Positions 1 to 9,793 of a stretch of DNA of 62,044 nt are shown piece by piece. The translations under genes were made by a program, and so were the position numbers. Each line of letters begins with the position of its first letter. Position 1 is the stretch's first letter. The notes below the pieces were generated by a model. That model saw only the letters and a list, made by a program, of their open reading frames with translations, searched no databases and was not told the origin of the DNA. Origin of the DNA: Gemmataceae bacterium (lineage in GTDB: Bacteria; Planctomycetota; Planctomycetia; Gemmatales; Gemmataceae); assembly GCA_025055795.1 (NCBI GenBank), contig JANWVV010000024.1:1-62044 (forward strand), in the 5' to 3' direction.

Positions 1-382
1 CGGAGGGGATAGTCGATCCGTGTTATCGGCAGGTGACAGTTGAGCATTTCGTACTTGCGACCCAGGAGCGACCGACGCACGGAATTCGCTGCAGGATCGA
101 GTAAGCGAAAGCAAGGAAAGGCAAATTGAAACGCAAGACAATGACAGCAAAAGACTTGCGCTCGTAACCGCCTGGAATCCCAGGGGTTCGGGAAACCCGT
201 CCGAACGTCCTGGGCGCCCCCCTTCTCGAAGGGCCGTTCGCTCTAATGGCAAGTGTCACAGCATGAGGAACCCCATCCGTTGTTTACTGCCACGACTAGG
301 ATATGTGTAGAGTCATGCCTTAGATCACCTGCGGGGAGTAACAAGGCACCTTTACTTCTTATAGGACAAAGCGGGAGGCATC
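1..382. other. Left-edge region without a supported gene
   Basis: No convincing gene lies before the M42 peptidase. A plus-strand frame open from base 3 ends at a TAA near base 104 and could be the last ~33 residues of a gene cut by the window edge, but it has no recognisable motif. A 78-codon minus-strand frame (23-259) is rich in Arg/Pro/Gly, has no good ribosome site and looks like chance. Confidence 0.4.
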
Positions 383-1453
383 ATGGAACTACGGGCTGAA
401 CAGTTCCTGGAGCAATTGCTCCAGACACCCAGTCCATCAGGATTTGAGCAACCGATACAGCAGCTTGTACGCGAGTATGTACGGGATTTTGCGGATGACG
501 TACGGACGGACGTCCATGGTAACGTTTATGCCATTCGTTATGCCCAACAGCGATCTGAAAAAGCGGTGCGTGTAATGCTGGCGGGGCATTGCGACCAGAT
601 CGGCCTGATGGTGCAGTACATCGATAACGAAGGCTTTTTGTATGTCCAGCCGATTGGTGGTTGGGACATGCAAATCCTGTTAGGACAGTGCCTGACCGTA
701 TGGACCCGTCAGGGCCCGATCACGGGCGTCGTCGCCCGCCGGGCCGTGCATCTACTTAAACCTGAGGAAAAAAATAAGGTGCCGGACTTTCCCGACATCT
801 GGCTCGACGTGGGTGCCCGCAACCGGGCCGAAGCCGAAGAATGGGTACGGATTGGCGATCCTGTTACCTTTGCCTTGGGGATCCGAGCGCTACGCAATGA
901 GCTGGTGGCGGGACCAGGACTAGATGACAAAGTCGGCTTGTGGGTATGTCTAGAGGCTTTACGTCTGCTCAGGGAACGGAACTTGCAGGTGGACGTTTAC
1001 GCCGTTTCCACCGTGGCGGAGGAAATCGGTCTGCGTGGCGCGACTACAGCCGCCTATACGGTCAACCCAACTGTCGGCATCGCTGTCGATGTCTGCCACG
1101 CCACCGATACACCGGGCAACGACCGCAAAACGCAGGGGGAAATTCGCTGTGGCGGCGGTCCCGTCGTGTTCCGGGGCCCCAACATCCATCCACGAGTTTT
1201 CGAGCGTCTAGAAGCGACGGCCCAGCGCCTCGAACTGCCCATTCAAGTGCGGGGTGTCCCCAGGGCCACGGGTACGGACGCCAACGTCATCCAAATCAGT
1301 CGGCAAGGAGTCGCTAGCGGCCTCATCGGCATCCCGAACCGTTACATGCACAGTCCCGTCGAAGTAGTGCATCGCGGCGACCTGGTTCAGGCTGCAAGAC
1401 TCTTAGCGGAATTCTGCGCCGATTTAACTCCCGAAATCGATTGGACGCCATGA
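383..1453 (+). CDS. M42 family metallo-aminopeptidase
   Basis: A 356-residue cytoplasmic di-metal aminopeptidase of the M42 family (glutamyl aminopeptidase/FrvX/TET type), which trims N-terminal residues from peptides as a large self-compartmentalised oligomer. The metal and catalytic residues are visible in family order: H69 and D71 (AGHCDQIG), bridging D181 (GLDDK), catalytic E213 and metal ligand E214 (VAEEIG), D236 (AVDVCH) and H323 near the C-terminus (YMHSPVE). Length is normal for the family. The start is supported by a GGGAGG-like site a few bases upstream of the ATG. It stands alone, followed by about 290 bases of non-coding DNA. Substrate preference cannot be read from the sequence. 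Confidence 0.93.
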   Translation: MELRAEQFLEQLLQTPSPSGFEQPIQQLVREYVRDFADDVRTDVHGNVYAIRYAQQRSEKAVRVMLAGHCDQIGLMVQYIDNEGFLYVQPIGGWDMQILLGQCLTVWTRQGPITGVVARRAVHLLKPEEKNKVPDFPDIWLDVGARNRAEAEEWVRIGDPVTFALGIRALRNELVAGPGLDDKVGLWVCLEALRLLRERNLQVDVYAVSTVAEEIGLRGATTAAYTVNPTVGIAVDVCHATDTPGNDRKTQGEIRCGGGPVVFRGPNIHPRVFERLEATAQRLELPIQVRGVPRATGTDANVIQISRQGVASGLIGIPNRYMHSPVEVVHRGDLVQAARLLAEFCADLTPEIDWTP

Positions 1454-1677
1454 AATGAAAATACGACCGTCCCCCGATTGGTGGTCCCCTTCGAATCCAC
1501 CACCGCTGTAAAACGAACCCGCCACGGCAATACCACTTCACCCTGTCGTTAGTCGTCTATGCGTTTCCCACATGTTGCTTTGAGATGCCAATCAACGATA
1601 TGTCCATGCGGGATAGCGGCTAGACAATGGCGGGTTTAGTAGGCTTCACTAGTGCGGTTGTGAACAATGGCAGGCCT

Positions 1678-1706
1678 TTGACTTGTTATACTTGTGGATT
1701 CATTAT
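1678..1706 (+). promoter_or_regulatory. Candidate sigma-70 promoter for the 977-residue membrane protein
   Basis: TTGACT (1678-1683) is separated by 17 bases from CATTAT (1701-1706), about 40 bases upstream of the ATG at 1748, in a locally AT-rich stretch. The -10 element is a weak match, so this is a candidate only. Confidence 0.3.
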
Positions 1707-1747
1707 GATGTAATTATTACCTTCTTGCGAAGTAATAAGGTGAAGAA

Positions 1748-4681
1748 ATGGCAACGGTGGTCGAAGCGGAAAGTGTGCCAACTCCGGATTATCTTGCCGG
1801 GAGAGGGAGGTTCAGCCGTGGTGGTGTTCGGATCCTGTTTGTATTGGTGCTTGTGCTTGCAGGAGTAAATGCCTCGTTTGTCGCTCGTAATTCCGATGTA
1901 TGGCTGCACCGGGCCACAGGCCGGCTGATTGCCAACGGCGAGTACCACTTCGGTGTGGATCCGTTCGGACAAGCTACGGCAGGGTCATATTGGGCCAATC
2001 ATGCCTGGCTTTTTGATCTGGGCTTGTATTGGACTTGGGAGTTGGTGGGAGAAAAGGGGGTGATGGCCACAAAGGTAGGCCTAGTGTTACTACTGGCTTA
2101 TCTGTTGTGGCGGTCAGGTCGACGCTGGTCATCGCCCTGGCTGACCGGTCTGGTGGTGTCGTTGGCTATAGTGGCCTTGAGCCCCCGTTTATTACTCCAA
2201 CCCACTTTACTTTCCTATGTGCTACTAGCCGCCGTAATACTTTGCTGCCAAGGAGGGGGAAGATGGTTATGGGGACTAGTGCCCCTGACCGCTGTGTGGG
2301 TTAATCTGGATAGCTGGTTTTTCCTAGGGCCGCTTGCCGTGGCACTGGTCATCGTGCGTCCAGCTCCGGAACAGTCCCGAATTCTGCTCAGTATGATCCT
2401 GGCAGCGTCCCTTGCGGCTAGTCTGTGCAATCCTCATGGCTGGCACGTCTGGACTTGGCCTATGGAAATATCTCCCGCTGTATGGCGGGCGGGTTGGCCG
2501 GACGATCCCCGTCTGACGGGTCTGTTTGCCTCACCATGGTCATGGGCTTTGCTAGGCCGCGGCGGTGAAATCCATCCATCAGGATGGGCTTTATTGCTCT
2601 TAGCCTGCTTTTGGTGGACTGCGGTCATTGCCAGCGTACGGCGCCGTCAAATCGATTGCGTGCTAGGGTTGGGTCTGCTCCTCTTTCCTCTAGCTGCCTG
2701 GCAAGTACGACTGACTCCTTGGTGGGTTGTCGCCGCTATCCCGTTGATCCTACGCGAATGGGGGCGATGGACCCTATCTTGGCAAACATCGCGGTTTTCT
2801 GGGTTATTTTCCACTCTCGCCACATGTTTGCTGCTTTGGTTAAGTCTGCCTTCTGGCCTGGGCGGCCTAACGCAACGGGAACGAACTCTCTCCTGGAGTA
2901 TCTACGAGCATCCCGGTTTGAGGCATCTGGCCGAATCCCTTCGGGATGGGCAACAAGGGAACGATAACGTGGGGTACCTGTTCACGCCCCACCCTGATGT
3001 GGCCCACTATCTGGCCTGGTTTGCGCCCCAGATACGAAGTAGCTTCGATCTCCGCTTGCATCTGACCGCCGAGCATGCCGAAGCATACCGCTATTTGTCC
3101 CATCAACTCGGCCTGATTCCGCACACTGATGATGCCAGGAGGCGGGAAACGTCTCTCAACGCTGATGGCATGCGGTATACAGCAGCGGTGCTGTATGATC
3201 CTGATCCCGCCCGCTGGAGCATGGCGGTGGAGCACATATATCGTTCATCGGCTCAGTGGCGACCGCTGCGGCTGATCGCCGGCGAGTTGCTCTTGGAACG
3301 GGGCACTGCCACTGTATCAGACTGGCAACGACTGGTGCAGCAAGGATGGTCCGATGAAGCGTTGATCCCCACGGGCCATGGCTCGATCGAACTGGCGGTG
3401 CCCGAACCGTGGTGGCGATTCCGCTGGCCGCGACTCCGGCGGGGCTCCTGGCAGGCCGAAGCGGCACGCTTCTATCTGCGCCTGCACGAGTTGACGACAG
3501 AGGAAGTGGGCAAGGTGCGTACCGCCCTACTGGCTGTGCGGGCGGCCCGTCGCGGGTTGGAAGCAGACGATCAGGACGCCCGCGCCTGGCTGATTGTTGC
3601 CCGCGGCGTACAAGCCCTGGCCCAACATCCCTGGGAAAGCGCGGCCGGGTTGCCCCCGTGGCAACGCATCCGTCAGGTTCAGTATCGGGCTGCCCTGGTT
3701 CAGGCCGTTCGACACCAGCCGGACCTTCTAGCAGCCCATGAGAGTCTGACCGTGGCAGCGCTCGACCTGCCTGCCTGGGACATAGCGTTCCATCATGTCC
3801 AACAGGTCCTAGGCCTGTTGCACCGTTCGGGACCTGTTAGCGGTGAATCCGTGGAAAATTACCAACAACGCCTCAGCCGCTGGCAGGAACTGGCCCAATC
3901 GATCGAACGCCAATTTCGCGATCAGGAGAATCGTTTTCTGCTGCGCAGTGCCGGTCTGGCGGGACAACCACTAGCCCGCGCCCGCATCGCAGCCGAGTTA
4001 GGACTGTATGACTTGGCCTTGAGCATCCTGCAAAACTCCTCTGTCGAGCTGTATGGAAACGAGGGGGTGGTGTTGTTGCTGGAACTGCTTGTACAAACGG
4101 GTCGAGTAGCCGAGGCTAATCTACTGCTGGATAACGAAAACTTGCGTCAACAGCCTCTACGGCTGGGACTATACGAAGTTCCCACCAGTACCGGGAACAT
4201 CCAACGAACATTTCAATTGCCCGCCTACCATTGGTTTGACTTGGTGATTTCCGCTGCTGCGGGGCGTTACCACCAGGGACGGCAAGCAGCCCAGGCTATT
4301 GAGTCGTTCCTGGATCAGGAAAGACAACGGTTTTTGCCCACCGAGTTACCCCAGGCTATTGCCACTAGTCTGATCGGCGAGATCGGCCTGTCGGCACCAC
4401 TTACGGGCCAATTAGCCTTCCGGTGGTTAGGACATTGGAAAACCACCCGTCTGATGCACACTTACCAGCAGACACTGGCTTGGCGGACGGCCGCGGCTGA
4501 TTTCAGTCTGGTCCGTGGCCTGCTGGCGTTGGAGCAAGGCGATTTGTCTGGAGCACGGCAAGCTTTTTCGACAGCGGCCAGTGTTTATGATGAAGTTAAG
4601 GCGACGGCTTACCCGGGGGTCCGTCTGTGGCAACGTTACCATGCACTGGTAACCGCCGCCGAGCCACTCCCACAACGTTAG
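1748..4681 (+). CDS. Large polytopic membrane protein with helical-repeat C-terminal half
   Basis: I do not recognise a named family for this 977-residue protein. Roughly residues 30-390 hold many hydrophobic segments (for example ILFVLVLVLAGV near the N-terminus, then clusters of Leu/Trp-rich helices), consistent with 8-10 membrane spans. The layout resembles GT-C-type or O-antigen-ligase-like membrane proteins, though no catalytic motif is evident. The remaining ~580 residues are soluble and alpha-helical with TPR-like spacing, including 'ALEQGDLSGARQAFSTAA' close to the C-terminus. A good ribosome site (AAGGTGAAG) precedes the ATG. The FG-GAP lipoprotein follows 55 bases later in the same direction, so co-transcription is plausible. 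A role at the cell envelope is inference from topology alone. Confidence 0.8.
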   Translation: MATVVEAESVPTPDYLAGRGRFSRGGVRILFVLVLVLAGVNASFVARNSDVWLHRATGRLIANGEYHFGVDPFGQATAGSYWANHAWLFDLGLYWTWELVGEKGVMATKVGLVLLLAYLLWRSGRRWSSPWLTGLVVSLAIVALSPRLLLQPTLLSYVLLAAVILCCQGGGRWLWGLVPLTAVWVNLDSWFFLGPLAVALVIVRPAPEQSRILLSMILAASLAASLCNPHGWHVWTWPMEISPAVWRAGWPDDPRLTGLFASPWSWALLGRGGEIHPSGWALLLLACFWWTAVIASVRRRQIDCVLGLGLLLFPLAAWQVRLTPWWVVAAIPLILREWGRWTLSWQTSRFSGLFSTLATCLLLWLSLPSGLGGLTQRERTLSWSIYEHPGLRHLAESLRDGQQGNDNVGYLFTPHPDVAHYLAWFAPQIRSSFDLRLHLTAEHAEAYRYLSHQLGLIPHTDDARRRETSLNADGMRYTAAVLYDPDPARWSMAVEHIYRSSAQWRPLRLIAGELLLERGTATVSDWQRLVQQGWSDEALIPTGHGSIELAVPEPWWRFRWPRLRRGSWQAEAARFYLRLHELTTEEVGKVRTALLAVRAARRGLEADDQDARAWLIVARGVQALAQHPWESAAGLPPWQRIRQVQYRAALVQAVRHQPDLLAAHESLTVAALDLPAWDIAFHHVQQVLGLLHRSGPVSGESVENYQQRLSRWQELAQSIERQFRDQENRFLLRSAGLAGQPLARARIAAELGLYDLALSILQNSSVELYGNEGVVLLLELLVQTGRVAEANLLLDNENLRQQPLRLGLYEVPTSTGNIQRTFQLPAYHWFDLVISAAAGRYHQGRQAAQAIESFLDQERQRFLPTELPQAIATSLIGEIGLSAPLTGQLAFRWLGHWKTTRLMHTYQQTLAWRTAAADFSLVRGLLALEQGDLSGARQAFSTAASVYDEVKATAYPGVRLWQRYHALVTAAEPLPQR

Positions 4682-4736
4682 GGCCGCCCGCGCCCGCATC
4701 GGACTAGCGCCCCGCCTCGACTGTGGAGGCAAGATC

Positions 4737-6329
4737 ATGCACCCGTATTTATTTCGCTTGCTTGTTATGATTGTCGTCCTGATAAGCAGCTTGGGGGGCT
4801 GCCAAGGCCAAAGGGAGCCGACTACGGCCCCGTTTGCTCCGCCCATGTCGTCGGAGCCAGAGACGACCAATTCGGCAACACCAGCTGACCTGGAACAACG
4901 GATTCGCTACTTTTGCGGTACCGTCTGTCATGCGTATCCGCCACCCGACACGTTTCCGCAAGAACATTGGCGGATGGAAGTAGAGCGTGCCTACGGCTTT
5001 TTCGAGCGTTCCGGTCTAGCCCTGACGCCGCCTCGCATGAGTGACGTTATTCGCTACTACGAGGAACGCGCTCCGCTCTCCTTGCCCGTCATAACACCGG
5101 TTTACGCAAAGCACCGTTTACCCATGCAGTGGGAGCCCGTTTCCTGTCCCCTGCCACCGGGCGGCGGACGGGCCATGATCTCGCATGTTCAACCGGTCAA
5201 ATTGCCGCCGGGACGGGTCACACCTGAACAGATTGCGGCTGCCCCGACCGATCTGCTAGCCTGTGACATGCAAGGTGGTCGGATCCTGTTGTACCATGCC
5301 GCGGCGACCCAGCCTTCCTGGCAAGTGCTGGGTACGGTCCGCAACCCCGCACGCGCTTGTGTGGTTGACCTGGATGGTGATAACATCCTTGACGTTCTGG
5401 TGGCGGATCTTGGCAGCTTTCCGCCAACCAATCAGCGGTGCGGTCGGGTCGTGTGGCTGCGGGGCCAGGCGGATGGCACGTATCAGCCGCACGTACTGCT
5501 TGAAAACGTTGGACGGGTGGCCGACGTCCGTGCTGCCCCCTTCCGCCAAGCCAATCGCTTGGACCTGGTCGTTGCTGTCTTCGGCTTGCACGAAGTCGGT
5601 GAAGTATTACTCCTAGAGAACCAAACCACGGACTGGAACAAACCGCATTTTGTACCCCGCCAGCTCGACGGCCGCACTGGTGCCATCCACGTGCCCGTCA
5701 TCGATCTGAACGAGGATGGCCGGCCCGACTTTATTGCATTGTTTGCCCAGGAGCATGAAACGATTGTTGCCTTCCTAAATGAAGGACAAGGACGATTCCG
5801 CAAAAAAACTCTCTATTCCGCTCCCCATCCGGGCTGGGGCAGCAGTGGCATTGAACTGACCGATATCAACGGCGACGGCCGTCCAGACATCTTATACACC
5901 AATGGCGATATCCTTGATGAACCGTACTTGTGGAAGCCGTATCACGGCTTGGGCTGGCTGGAAAATCTTGGTGATTTACGCTTCGAATATCATCGCATTG
6001 GGGATATGTATGGAATTCACCACGCCGTGGCGGCCCCGCTGTGCGGGGGACCGTTGCCTGACATCCTGGCTGTCAGCTTCCTGCCTGCTGACAAGTTTCG
6101 CGATCGCGAGGCACGTCAGGCGGACGCCGTGGTCCTGTTTCGCCAGGTTGCTCCCGGACAGTTCGAACGCCATACCCTTTTGCAAGCCAACTGTGATGCC
6201 GTTTCATGTTGCGTAGCCGACTTGTATGGTCTTGGTCGCTATGACTTGATCGTTGGAAACTACAGTCATCCTAAGGATAACCGGCCATTGTGGATTTGGC
6301 ACAATCGTGGTACTCCGCCTCACAAATAA
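4737..6329 (+). CDS. FG-GAP/VCBS-repeat lipoprotein with haem-like N-terminal motif
   Basis: This 530-residue exported lipoprotein has a short hydrophobic signal ending in a lipobox (SSLGGC). At about residues 58-65 there is a CGTVCHAYPPP segment. In planctomycete relatives this position carries a c-type cytochrome-like CXXCH followed by PPP, but here the cysteines are three residues apart (CX3CH). The rest is a beta-propeller built from FG-GAP/VCBS repeats with calcium-loop-like Asp motifs such as DLDGDNILDVLV, DLNEDGRPDFIA and DINGDGRPDILY. Such propellers usually bind ligands or partner proteins outside the cell. The ATG has a strong GGAGG site. It may be expressed with the upstream membrane protein. 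Whether it binds haem is uncertain because of the altered motif. Confidence 0.85.
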   Translation: MHPYLFRLLVMIVVLISSLGGCQGQREPTTAPFAPPMSSEPETTNSATPADLEQRIRYFCGTVCHAYPPPDTFPQEHWRMEVERAYGFFERSGLALTPPRMSDVIRYYEERAPLSLPVITPVYAKHRLPMQWEPVSCPLPPGGGRAMISHVQPVKLPPGRVTPEQIAAAPTDLLACDMQGGRILLYHAAATQPSWQVLGTVRNPARACVVDLDGDNILDVLVADLGSFPPTNQRCGRVVWLRGQADGTYQPHVLLENVGRVADVRAAPFRQANRLDLVVAVFGLHEVGEVLLLENQTTDWNKPHFVPRQLDGRTGAIHVPVIDLNEDGRPDFIALFAQEHETIVAFLNEGQGRFRKKTLYSAPHPGWGSSGIELTDINGDGRPDILYTNGDILDEPYLWKPYHGLGWLENLGDLRFEYHRIGDMYGIHHAVAAPLCGGPLPDILAVSFLPADKFRDREARQADAVVLFRQVAPGQFERHTLLQANCDAVSCCVADLYGLGRYDLIVGNYSHPKDNRPLWIWHNRGTPPHK

Positions 6330-6484
6330 GGGTCAACTACCAACTTAAGGATCAACTACTAACAGCAGGACACAAAAGCGAGTTCTTTGTCCTAGGAGAG
6401 CAACTTGCCACACATAATAGTCTTGCTATACGGCAGTATTCACAAGACGCTGCAATCATCACAAGCGTCAATCAGAGGGAAATA

Positions 6485-7261
6485 TTAACTTTGGTTTTGT
6501 TCAGGAACAGAAATCCGCTGGTTACGCGCTGCCGCCTGAAGTGCTATACCACCGACGGGGAGAAGTTTCGGACGGGGAACTATTGTGGCGACAATACCTC
6601 CATGCTGTTCGGCTAGCCGACGGGCATCATAATGAAGAAATTCCAATAATTGGGGTTGATTGTGATGGCGCAAGTAGGCCTTGGCCAGGTGTCTCATGTG
6701 CGCATCGTAGGCCGCTTTGGAATGAGTATGAAGGCAATAGCGCCCATGATGTCGTCGCAAATCTCCGTCGAATGCTGGGCTGATATGGTATAATTCATGA
6801 AAGACAGTGGTAATTTTTTCCTCGAACGACTGATCAAGAAAACGGGGTAAACAAAAGGTAATCAGGTAAAGGATTTCGCGGTTATCGACGAAAAAGCGTT
6901 GCACCTGGTATTCCCAGGCCCCTTGGCGGCGTGTCAGGGCACCGGCACGGAACCGTAGAGGCGTTACCCGGGCCTGCAAGCCGTAACGGCTCCGGCTGCG
7001 ACTCGGAGTATAGGTGACCAGCAACTGCTCCATGCGGATGTGGCATAAATCCTGGCAGTGGGCCACGATGTGGGCACACAATCGGGTCATCGCGGCCGAA
7101 AAATCCCAAGGGGGCACCTTCGTACTTGGTACGCTATGTCGGCCGGGGGCATGACGGAGCACCATTCCGCTTGGCATAACCACCCAGCGTCGGGGGAGCG
7201 GATGCTGGGCATCCCAATGCAACTCGTATGCCAGGTTTTGTGCTCGTCGCTTGTGGTTCAT
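6485..7261 (-). CDS. Putative phage-type metallopeptidase (HELYH zincin)
   Basis: The protein is about 258 residues from the ATG at 7261, which has GGGGAAG six bases upstream; an in-frame ATG at 7282 would add seven residues. A zinc-peptidase motif, HELYH, is followed by 'SPAFDGDLRRHHGRYCLH', a pattern I associate with the putative phage metallopeptidase family (PhageMetallopep, PF18894). No signal peptide or membrane segment is visible, so it should be cytoplasmic. It faces the genes on both sides in opposite orientation and has no phage neighbours, so if it came from a phage it has been domesticated or isolated. The fold assignment is fairly firm; substrate and role are unknown. Confidence 0.7.
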   Translation of the reverse strand: MNHKRRAQNLAYELHWDAQHPLPRRWVVMPSGMVLRHAPGRHSVPSTKVPPWDFSAAMTRLCAHIVAHCQDLCHIRMEQLLVTYTPSRSRSRYGLQARVTPLRFRAGALTRRQGAWEYQVQRFFVDNREILYLITFCLPRFLDQSFEEKITTVFHELYHISPAFDGDLRRHHGRYCLHTHSKAAYDAHMRHLAKAYLRHHNQPQLLEFLHYDARRLAEQHGGIVATIVPRPKLLPVGGIALQAAARNQRISVPEQNQS

Positions 7262-7585
7262 CGGTGCTTCCCCGTCTCGCATCCCCTCCCCCGCGCCGAC
7301 TTTGTCGTGCGGTTGCCATGCTAGAAGGCGATGGCACTTGGGTCAACAGGGGGATATCCGTTTCGTCCCTGTGGGCCCCGCCTGATTATCTTCGACCGAA
7401 CATGTAGATTCATTTTTCCGTCCGTGTTGACAATCACACTAACATGTCATAGTTTCGTAACATCACGCCATGGCTTCGGCAACGCAAGCCGGGGGCTTGT
7501 CGCACACATGCCAACGGTTATGTCCGCCTAGCAAAATATGCTTTTTTTTGTCGTCGGCCGGTTCAGCTTGCAGGAAGTATAAACC
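7262..7585. other. Divergent intergenic region
   Basis: About 320 bases between the minus-strand metallopeptidase and the plus-strand hydrolase. It must hold both promoters, but I see no element close enough to consensus to annotate. A T-rich stretch lies near 7540-7550. No gene or RNA is seen. Confidence 0.4.
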
Positions 7586-9793
7586 ATGACCTTGTTCCCT
7601 TCTCGCCGTCGGATACTCAAAGCGATTGGCCCTTTACTGCTGACACCCCGCATTGCCAACCTAGCATACGCTGATAACGCGGGAAAGACCGATGAGGTAG
7701 CAGGTGCTGCCTTACGCCTTTTCAACGACAAAATACGCTCACCAGACTATCGGCACGGTCCTCTTAAAACACTTAACGATTACTTTCCGCTCACGGTTCC
7801 ATCGACCTTGCACGAGTGGGAGTCCCGCCGGCAACGCATTCGCGAGCAACTGCTCGTCGCTCTGGGACTCTGGCCAATGCCGGAAAAGATACCCTTGCAC
7901 CCCACCATTCACGGCCGCATCGAACGCGAGGGTTATACGATCGAAAAGGTGTTTTTTGCCTCGCTGCCGGGGCACTACGTCTGCGGGAATTTATACCGAC
8001 CTGCTCCCGAAAAACCGGCTGCGGCAAACACCGCAGGCTCCAAGCGTCCAGGAGTGCTGTTTGCCCATGGCCACTGGGCCAATGGCCGGTTTCACGATGC
8101 CGGAGAAAAAGCTGCCCAGGCAGCAGTGGCCGCTGGTGGCGAGCCGGACCTGGAACGCGGCCGCTTTTTCATGCAAGCATTGCCGGCCACGCTTGCTCGC
8201 CTCGGATTCGTAGTTTTCCACTACGACATGGTGGGCTACGCTGATAGTACGGCCATCGCCCATACCCACGGTTTCCGCGATGCTCAGGCGGAGTTGCGTT
8301 TGCAATCATTCATGGGTTTACAAACCTGGAACAGTATCCGGGCTTTGGATTTCCTGGCCAGTCTACCCGACGTCGATCCGCAGCGAGTAGGCATGACCGG
8401 GGCTTCTGGTGGCGGAACACAAACTTTCATTCTCGCTGCCATTGACGACCGTCTCCAAGCAGTCTTTCCGGCTGTTATGGTTTCTACAGCCATGCAAGGA
8501 GGGTGTGTGTGTGAAAATGCTTCGCATCTGCGGGTTGGCACGGGTAACGTCGAAATTGCCGCGCTTTTTGCACCCAAACCGCAGGCCTTCAGCGCAGCCA
8601 ACGACTGGACCAAAGAATTCATGACAAAAGGATTCCCACAACTGCAACAGATTTACGCTTTGTACGGAGCCAAGGACAAGGTCGCTGCCCGCGTCTGGCT
8701 GGAATATGGTCACCAGTACAATGTCCATGCCCGCCAGATGATGTACGCCTGGTTTGTCAAACATCTGCAAGGCCGTGAACAGACGGTCCAGGAACCACCG
8801 TTCCGGCCAGTACCGCCCAAAGAGTTATCCGTTTTCGATAGTACGCATCCCCGCCCTAAAGACGAGCGGACCGCCGCCCAACTACGGCAGTACCTGACTG
8901 AACAAAGCGACAAACAACTAGCTGATCTGATCCCCACAAATTCCGAGCAATTAGATAAATTCCGTCAGACCCTGGGCACAGCCTTGAGGGTGATGATCCA
9001 TAGTGAGTTACCCATTCGCGTACTCGAGCGTAACGTACCTGGGCTGGAATTACCTCGGACTATGACGCGGGGGCGGTGGCAGATTGAACTGCGTCTGGCC
9101 GGACGGACCGACGAAGCGGACGCCGTACCCTTAGCCGTTTGCCAGGATCCCCAGCGGGTAGTTCCCGGTCGCTATGTCGTCTGGCTACACCCACAAGGCA
9201 AGAGTAGTCTGATAGCCGTCCAGCAACTCCAAGAAGCGCTAAGTCAAGTATTGTCTGCAGGCTTTAGTGTAGTTGCACCGGACTTGTTTGGTACCGGCGA
9301 CAATACCCTGACCAAACCTTACGCGGTCAATAAGGATTTCGCCGGGTATACCTACGGTTACAATCGCTCTTTATTAGCCCAGCAGGTCCATGACGCATTG
9401 ACGACCATCGGCTGGTGCCGACAGCAGCAGCCACAGGCTGTAGTTCACCTGGTTGGGTGGGACCATGGCGGTCTGATTGCCCTACTGACTAAAGCACTTG
9501 CGCAACGGGCCGTAAAGCGGACAGCAGCAGATTTACAGCAGTTCCGATTCGCGGACCTCACAGACGTGGCCGACCCGCGCATGTTGCCAGGTACGGTCAA
9601 ATATGGTGACGTAGCGGGTTTTGCTTGTCTGTGTGCCCCTGAACCGCTGCTAGTTCACAACCATCAATGGCTGGCCAATCATCGCTGGCCGACGCAAGTG
9701 TACCAGGTGGCCGGGGCCGCTCGGCAGTGGTCCTGTTCTTCCGAACTCCTATCTCCTCGCGACGTCGTGCAATGGCTATTAGACCAATCCTGA
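7586..9793 (+). CDS. Exported double-domain alpha/beta-hydrolase (acetyl-xylan-esterase-like)
   Basis: This 735-residue protein has a Tat-like N-terminus (SRRRILKAIGPLLLTPRIA). Domain 1 (about residues 60-400) is an alpha/beta-hydrolase of the acetyl-xylan-esterase/dienelactone-hydrolase type: HGHWANG forms an oxyanion-side loop, GMTGASGGG is the nucleophile elbow with its serine, and GHQYN near residue 376 fits the catalytic histidine region. Domain 2 (about 500-735) has a second hydrolase-like core with 'VVAPDLFGTGDN', but its elbow reads GWDHGG, with Asp where the serine should be, so it is probably non-catalytic. Such planctomycete proteins are generally taken to de-esterify polysaccharides; that role is inferred here. 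Transcribed alone, with about 120 bases before the SPFH pair. Confidence 0.82.
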   Translation: MTLFPSRRRILKAIGPLLLTPRIANLAYADNAGKTDEVAGAALRLFNDKIRSPDYRHGPLKTLNDYFPLTVPSTLHEWESRRQRIREQLLVALGLWPMPEKIPLHPTIHGRIEREGYTIEKVFFASLPGHYVCGNLYRPAPEKPAAANTAGSKRPGVLFAHGHWANGRFHDAGEKAAQAAVAAGGEPDLERGRFFMQALPATLARLGFVVFHYDMVGYADSTAIAHTHGFRDAQAELRLQSFMGLQTWNSIRALDFLASLPDVDPQRVGMTGASGGGTQTFILAAIDDRLQAVFPAVMVSTAMQGGCVCENASHLRVGTGNVEIAALFAPKPQAFSAANDWTKEFMTKGFPQLQQIYALYGAKDKVAARVWLEYGHQYNVHARQMMYAWFVKHLQGREQTVQEPPFRPVPPKELSVFDSTHPRPKDERTAAQLRQYLTEQSDKQLADLIPTNSEQLDKFRQTLGTALRVMIHSELPIRVLERNVPGLELPRTMTRGRWQIELRLAGRTDEADAVPLAVCQDPQRVVPGRYVVWLHPQGKSSLIAVQQLQEALSQVLSAGFSVVAPDLFGTGDNTLTKPYAVNKDFAGYTYGYNRSLLAQQVHDALTTIGWCRQQQPQAVVHLVGWDHGGLIALLTKALAQRAVKRTAADLQQFRFADLTDVADPRMLPGTVKYGDVAGFACLCAPEPLLVHNHQWLANHRWPTQVYQVAGAARQWSCSSELLSPRDVVQWLLDQS

